Of a stretch of DNA of 44,399 nucleotides, positions 40,871 through 44,399 are shown one piece after another. This stretch comes from Nguyenibacter vanlangensis. Lineage in GTDB: Bacteria; Pseudomonadota; Alphaproteobacteria; Acetobacterales; Acetobacteraceae. Numbering within the stretch: position 1 is the first letter of the stretch; the number at the start of each line of letters is the position of its first letter. The position numbers were made by a program, and so were the translations under genes. The stretch spans positions 1 to 44,399 of the forward strand of contig NZ_JABXXP010000004.1 in NCBI RefSeq assembly GCF_013376155.1, in the 5' to 3' direction. The notes beneath the pieces are model-generated. The model made no database searches, was not told where the DNA came from, and was given only the letters and a program-made list of their open reading frames with translations.

Positions 40871-41407
40871 TCAGGCGGCGATCACATTGCCGACGGGGAG
40901 GGACGTGTGGCTGGTCGCGGCGTATTTCCGCGTCAGTGTCACTGCCTTGCCGAGGAAGATGCCGGCCATGTGAGCGGCCACCGCGATATTCAGCAGGGCG
41001 CAGCCGGGGCTGGCGAGCCAGCTCGGATGAATGGCAGCAATCGTGGCGAAGGCGTAGTTTGTCAGGAATGCGACGATCAACAGGGGAAGATATGTCCTGT
41101 CGCCTGGCCGACTGATGACGCCACGGTCATGGTCAGCGAGGATAGCCTCGTTGTGCACACTTAGGTGCCCAACGAAGCCTCCTATGAGAAGGAAGGCCGC
41201 CCAGAGCATGCAGTTCCCGACGCTGATCGCATATCGGGTCGCAAGGATGCTGCCGCCCCAGCACAGGAATACTGCCGGGACGACGAATAATCTCAGGACG
41301 CGCGTAGTGTTCGGTCGGCCGGCCTGGATGCCGCGATAGACCAGAAAGCCTGCGATCGCGAGAACCCACCAGGGCGTGTGGGAAAATGTTTGTGTAACGG
41401 TGCTCAT
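40871..41407 (-). CDS. Small integral membrane protein (DUF6622-like)
   Basis: The 178-aa protein has about five hydrophobic helices, starting with TPWWVLAIAGFLVYRGIQA. The opening recalls DUF6622-type small membrane proteins, a group of unknown function. It is the first gene of the operon and has a good AGGA ribosome site 9 bp before ATG 41407. As the first gene, it is closest to the lux-box-like promoter region. Role unknown; it may act as an immunity, regulatory or transport accessory. Confidence 0.7.
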   Translation of the reverse strand: MSTVTQTFSHTPWWVLAIAGFLVYRGIQAGRPNTTRVLRLFVVPAVFLCWGGSILATRYAISVGNCMLWAAFLLIGGFVGHLSVHNEAILADHDRGVISRPGDRTYLPLLIVAFLTNYAFATIAAIHPSWLASPGCALLNIAVAAHMAGIFLGKAVTLTRKYAATSHTSLPVGNVIAA

Positions 41408-41482
41408 GTCGCCGGGTCCTTATTTGTCGGATCAGGATTGCTCCCTGAGACAACTTAAGCATGCGCGGCATCCGAACATGCA

Positions 41483-41498
41483 CTGGCAGAAACCCCAG
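41483..41498. promoter_or_regulatory. Lux-box-like operator, site 2, in the divergent promoter gap
   Basis: CTGGCAGAAACCCCAG is a 16-bp dyad in the CT-N12-AG pattern. It shares both 4-bp arms and the AGAAA spacer core with site 1 at 15744. Its centre is about 83 bp from the membrane-protein start. A weak -10 (TTAAGT, minus strand) lies about 33 bp away, as in activator sites centred near -42. On the plus strand no suitable -10 lies at that distance. Confidence 0.6.
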
Positions 41499-41620
41499 GG
41501 GAAATTCGGCAGGGCAGCCCGGCCGGCATGCTTCTACTAACTGTCTTGGTCGAAATGTGCTCGCAAGCGTTCGGAAGGAGGAACGATGCGCACAAGTAAA
41601 TATCCGGAGAATCATCCAAA

Positions 41621-43084
41621 ATGCAGGACTTTCGCAGCTTTTACATTGATGGCTCGTGGGTTGACCCAATGGGCTTGGATACCGTGCCGCGGATCGACCC
41701 GACGACTGGCCGGAACATCGGCCTTGTCGCAGTCGGATCCGAGGCTGACATTGACCGGGCCGTGGCGGCGGCAAGGCGAGCGGCGCTTGGATACAGAGGC
41801 GTCTCGACGGCACAAAGGGCAGACCTCTTACGCAGCATCCTGGCAGAATATACACGTCGGTCTGGAGCGCTCGCTGATGCGATCGTCGAGGACATGGGCG
41901 CTCCTGTCCGTTTTGCGCGCTCGGCGCAGGTGCCGGCGGGTATGGCGCACCTGAGTGGCGCTATCCGCTCACTTCTGGCGCAGGATGCGGTTGTCGTTCG
42001 AGGACGCACGCATTTGGCTCGTGACCCGATAGGCGTGTGTGGCTTCATAACGCCCTGGAATTGGCCTCTGAACCAGATACTGGCCAAAGTCGCCCCGGCG
42101 TTGGCGGCAGGGTGTGCGATCGTACTCAAGCCGTCAGAACAGGCGGCCTCATCGGCGCAGGTTCTTGCCGAAATCATTGCGGCAGCCGGGGTGCCGCGAG
42201 GGGTGTTCAACCTGGTTCACGGCGATGGAAGGACGACCGGGGCTGCACTGTCAGCTCACCCTGGTGTGGACATGATATCTATAACGGGGTCGGTGCAGGC
42301 GGGGGTCGAAGTCGCGGCCAAGGCTGCGCCGGGCGTCAAGCGGGTGGCTCAGGAACTCGGGGGCAAGAGCGCGCACATCATTTTCGATGACGACAACCTC
42401 AGGACCAATGTTGCCCGTGGTGTGCGGCAAGTGATGCTCAACTCGGGCCAGAGTTGCAATGCACCCACGCGAATGCTCGTTCCCCGGGCGCGCATGGAGG
42501 AGGTCATTGAGGAAGCACGCACCGCTGCGTCACGGATCACGGTCGGAGCTCCATCAGACAACCCTGTAATGGGGCCTGTGGCCCATAGAGCCTTGTTCAA
42601 CAGCATTCAGATGCATATTGCCGTCGCGATCGCGAACCGGTGCCGTCTTGTTGCAGGGGGGGCAGGCCGTCCGGAGGGTCTTCCGGATGGGTTCTACGTC
42701 AAGCCAACGATATTTGCCAATGTTGATCCCAAATCAGCGCTTGCTCAGGAAGAGATATTCGGCCCGGTGCTCGCGATAATCGGCTACCAGGATATCGAGG
42801 AGGCTATTACCATAGCCAACGACACGGAATACGGGCTTGCCGCATATGTGAGTGGCGCCGATACCGAGGCTGCCTATGCCGTTTCCCGGAAACTGCAAGC
42901 GGGACAAGTATCAATCAATGGAGCGTTTGATTTCGAAGCGCCATTCGGCGGCTTCAAGAAGAGTGGGAACGGGCGCGAGGGGGGCGATGGCGCATTGGAT
43001 GCGTACCAGGAGATCAAGGCCATCATGGGGGCACCACCGCGGAAGGCCCCGGAGCGCGAAGCGGGGGTTGCGCAGTCGACCTGA
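41621..43084 (+). CDS. NAD(P)-dependent aldehyde dehydrogenase
   Basis: A complete 487-aa aldehyde dehydrogenase with ITPWNWPL (cofactor region), ITGSVQAGVEVA, E246 in QELGGKS and C279 in NSGQSCNAPTRM (nucleophile), and the C-terminal FEAPFGGFKKSGNGREGG. It should oxidise an aldehyde to its acid, perhaps to supply the acyl ligase of the divergent operon. An in-frame TAA at 41597 rules out earlier starts. A much stronger ribosome site (AAGGAGG) lies in front of an out-of-frame ATG at 41586. It precedes luxI2 by 115 bp and may be cotranscribed with it. Confidence 0.95.
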   Translation: MQDFRSFYIDGSWVDPMGLDTVPRIDPTTGRNIGLVAVGSEADIDRAVAAARRAALGYRGVSTAQRADLLRSILAEYTRRSGALADAIVEDMGAPVRFARSAQVPAGMAHLSGAIRSLLAQDAVVVRGRTHLARDPIGVCGFITPWNWPLNQILAKVAPALAAGCAIVLKPSEQAASSAQVLAEIIAAAGVPRGVFNLVHGDGRTTGAALSAHPGVDMISITGSVQAGVEVAAKAAPGVKRVAQELGGKSAHIIFDDDNLRTNVARGVRQVMLNSGQSCNAPTRMLVPRARMEEVIEEARTAASRITVGAPSDNPVMGPVAHRALFNSIQMHIAVAIANRCRLVAGGAGRPEGLPDGFYVKPTIFANVDPKSALAQEEIFGPVLAIIGYQDIEEAITIANDTEYGLAAYVSGADTEAAYAVSRKLQAGQVSINGAFDFEAPFGGFKKSGNGREGGDGALDAYQEIKAIMGAPPRKAPEREAGVAQST

Positions 43085-43199
43085 GAGGCTGCGAACACCC
43101 AGGATTATTCCGGGGGTACATATAAAGGGGGTGGTATGCCCGGTTACTCGGGATGACCTCAAATCATCATTCTCACTTCAGCAACGAAGCTGGAGAAAA

Positions 43200-43904
43200 A
43201 TGATGATTAAAGTCGTTAACGCGAAAAACATCAATCCTAATGTTCACTATATTGCGTCTTTTGCGAGACTTCGTCATAGAGTTTTCATCGAAAAGCTGAG
43301 ATGGAATCTTCCATTACACGATGACGCGTCAGGTCATGAGTATGATAGTTACGATACGGAAGACGCTACTTACATTCTCGTGTGCAACGGCGTTGAAGTC
43401 GTCGCCGGCGTTCGCCTCATCAAGACAACACAGCGCTTTCTCCTCGGAGAGCTGTTTCCGCATCTTGAACGCACCGTCGTGCCGACGGGTAAGGACGTCC
43501 TCGAGGTAACGCGCTTTGTCGTCGAGCCGGAGCGGGAGCGTCTGGGCTCAGTTACCGATCCGGTAGGGGAGCTTGTGGTCGCCCTTCTGGAATATGGAGT
43601 GGCGAACCGGCTGCGCAACTTTATTTCGGTTTCGTATGCCGGAATGGAGCGTCTTCTTGCTAGGACCGGATGCCAGATTGGGCGCCTGGGTTCGCCGCTC
43701 CGGTTCGATGGTCGCATGACCGTGCCCCTGAAATTCGACATTTCTCGGGAAATTCTGACAGCCGCAAAGGCCCGCCTTTCAGGGCTTGCTGTGGTCGCTG
43801 CTCCCACGGAGCGCGCCGCACCCGTGCCTGCCGATCTGCCCATGGCATCGCGCACGACCTCTCATGCCGGGCGATATCCGGCCCGCGTCGCCCTTGCAGC
43901 ATGA
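43200..43904 (+). CDS. LuxI-family acyl-homoserine-lactone synthase 2
   Basis: The start at ATG 43200 or 43203 is preceded by GGAG (43192-43195). The 234-aa product retains LuxI invariants: LRHRVF, KLRW, HEYDSYDTED, VAGVRL, GELFP and EVTRFVV. It differs from LuxI1 across the acyl-pocket region and lacks its insertion, so another AHL may be made. There is no luxR next to it in the window, so it may signal through luxR1, luxR2 or both. A Pro/Ala-rich tail of about 40 residues follows the core. Confidence 0.94.
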   Translation: MMIKVVNAKNINPNVHYIASFARLRHRVFIEKLRWNLPLHDDASGHEYDSYDTEDATYILVCNGVEVVAGVRLIKTTQRFLLGELFPHLERTVVPTGKDVLEVTRFVVEPERERLGSVTDPVGELVVALLEYGVANRLRNFISVSYAGMERLLARTGCQIGRLGSPLRFDGRMTVPLKFDISREILTAAKARLSGLAVVAAPTERAAPVPADLPMASRTTSHAGRYPARVALAA

Positions 43905-44278
43905 CCGTTGGGCTCTTTTAACGGAAACCGCAGCTTAATAGGCTGCGGAAATTCAGGGCGCAAAAGTGGTGTTGATCACCAATCCGTTGAGGTATCGTAT
44001 ATAAACTCTGACTGCCCTCGGTAAGTGGGTGATCGGATCCCGGCGTTTTTTGCTATGCCAATCGGTCAACGAAGCCACATGCAAGCAGCAGTTTTCTTTG
44101 GTTGCGTGCCCCCGCAACCAACCGTTTAATAACAAACGCTTAGGCCGCCCCAAAGGCGGCCTTCGGCGTTCATGGCACCTGACCCTGCCCCGAACGTGCC
44201 CTCAGTTTTGAGTTAGGGTCTGTGGGTTGCTAAAGTGCTCCCCGATCTTAGGCCAGGGCGAGCTGGAAATTCCCGGGG
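43905..44278. other. 374-bp gap with three hairpins and an IS3 end
   Basis: No convincing gene is present. Besides the hairpin at 43928 there are two more perfect 7-bp stems: GGTTGCG/CGCAACC (44100-44119) and GGCCGCC/GGCGGCC (44143-44161). The last 60 bp (about 44205-44278) are probably the non-coding end of the IS3-type element that follows. Confidence 0.5.
43928..43948 (+). terminator. Candidate hairpin after luxI2
   Basis: CCGCAGC-TTAATAG-GCTGCGG forms a perfect 7-bp stem 24 bp after the luxI2 stop. No T-tract follows on the plus strand; on the minus strand TTTCCGTTAAAAG follows. It is a weak candidate for a two-way terminator. Confidence 0.4.
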
Positions 44279-44399
44279 TTAGGGCTCAACCGGCAAGCAC
44301 GCCGGCAAGCTATTGAGCAGCGATATCGGCGGTTTATTGCCGATGGCACTGTGTGGGCGGACCTCGTTGTAGTCCTGACGCCAAGCCTCCATTTTTGCC
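44279..44399 (-). CDS. IS3-family transposase OrfB, C-terminal end (cut by window)
   Basis: The minus-strand frame reads AKMEAWRQDYNEVRPHSAIG then NKPPISLLNSLPACLPVEP and stops at 44279. The DYNEVRPHSAIG segment is the hallmark C-terminal end of IS3-family OrfB integrases. The rest lies beyond the window. It marks the right-hand IS boundary of the quorum-sensing island. Confidence 0.88.
   Translation of the reverse strand, partial: AKMEAWRQDYNEVRPHSAIGNKPPISLLNSLPACLPVEP

Larger units (their letters stand above)
20314..41407 (-). other. Twenty-gene biosynthetic and export operon, probably quorum-controlled
   Basis: Twenty consecutive minus-strand genes run from 41407 to 20314 with no gap over about 80 bp. 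Many junctions are 4-bp ATGA or GTGA overlaps. Order: membrane protein, tandem KSIII-like, ATP-grasp, pentapeptide-like, ACP, PLP decarboxylase, 186-aa unknown, acyl-CoA-dehydrogenase-like, GNAT, ABC ATPase, FtsX-type permease, LolA-like, outer-membrane barrel, ABC ATPase, ABC-2 permease, Fe/2OG oxygenase, acyl-CoA dehydrogenase, acyl ligase, KSIII-like, diiron oxygenase. The only evident promoter gap (41408-41620) holds a lux-box-like dyad. The product is not identifiable from sequence. Confidence 0.8.

Noticed and set aside
41586-41954. 122-aa plus-strand ORF overlapping the aldehyde dehydrogenase gene
   Set aside because: Despite a strong ribosome site, its low-complexity Arg/Ser-rich product shows no domain and lies in a shadow frame of a clear aldehyde dehydrogenase. 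Kept only as a finding about the ribosome site.
44098-44119. tRNA- or tmRNA-like end (GGTTGCG…CGCAACCA)
   Set aside because: It is only a 7-bp hairpin followed by A; no D, anticodon or T arm can be drawn around it.
1-44399. CRISPR array or rRNA genes
   Set aside because: No regularly spaced repeats and no rRNA-like conserved segments were found on reading both strands.

Overview
The window is GC-rich DNA with densely packed genes. Its gene families (two TraR/LuxI-type quorum-sensing sets, an aryl-polyene-type operon, and IS5, IS21, IS481, IS630 and IS3 relics) suggest an alphaproteobacterium, possibly an Acetobacteraceae-like or sphingomonad-like member. The genus cannot be fixed from sequence alone.

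Layout. (1) 1-4902: the end of a plus-strand fatty-acid-like operon (ketosynthase, chain-length-factor-like ketosynthase, hotdog dehydratase, ketoreductase, FAD oxidoreductase). This looks like an aryl polyene or xanthomonadin-type pathway. It converges on a predicted lipoprotein gene. (2) 5637-9294: a three-gene, translationally coupled ABC-three-component (ABC-3C) conflict system: a nuclease-like effector, a middle component and a DUF3732-type ATPase. A GNAT-like protein with a C-terminal membrane anchor follows. (3) 10491-13919: an IS630 scrap cut by an intact IS481-type element, a secreted alpha/beta hydrolase, and a decayed IS5-type element. (4) 14001-17021: a quorum-sensing node with luxR1 and luxI1 (minus), an 80-aa ORF (plus) and luxR2 (plus). 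(5) 17210-20250: an IS21 remnant cut by a frameshifted DDE-integrase element. (6) 20314-41407: twenty minus-strand genes with tiny gaps or 4-bp overlaps, read as one roughly 21-kb operon. (7) 41621-43904: a divergent aldehyde dehydrogenase gene and a second luxI. (8) 44279 to the end: the tail of an IS3-family transposase.

The 20-gene operon is the most interesting content. It encodes an ACP, a fold-type III PLP decarboxylase, an ATP-grasp ligase, an AMP-forming acyl ligase, two acyl-CoA-dehydrogenase-like proteins, a tandem KSIII-like fusion, a separate KSIII-like protein, a GNAT, a ferritin-like diiron oxygenase and an Fe(II)/2-oxoglutarate oxygenase. It also encodes two ABC systems, a LolA-like periplasmic carrier and an outer-membrane barrel. 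No modular NRPS or PKS is present. I infer a pathway that builds a small amine- or amide-containing acyl product on a discrete ACP and exports it across both membranes.

Control. The same CT-N12-AG dyad, with a matching AGAAA spacer, lies in front of luxI1 (15744-15761) and in the promoter gap of the 20-gene operon (41483-41498). This links the quorum-sensing genes to the pathway. The cluster sits between IS remnants, which fits an acquired or rearranged island.
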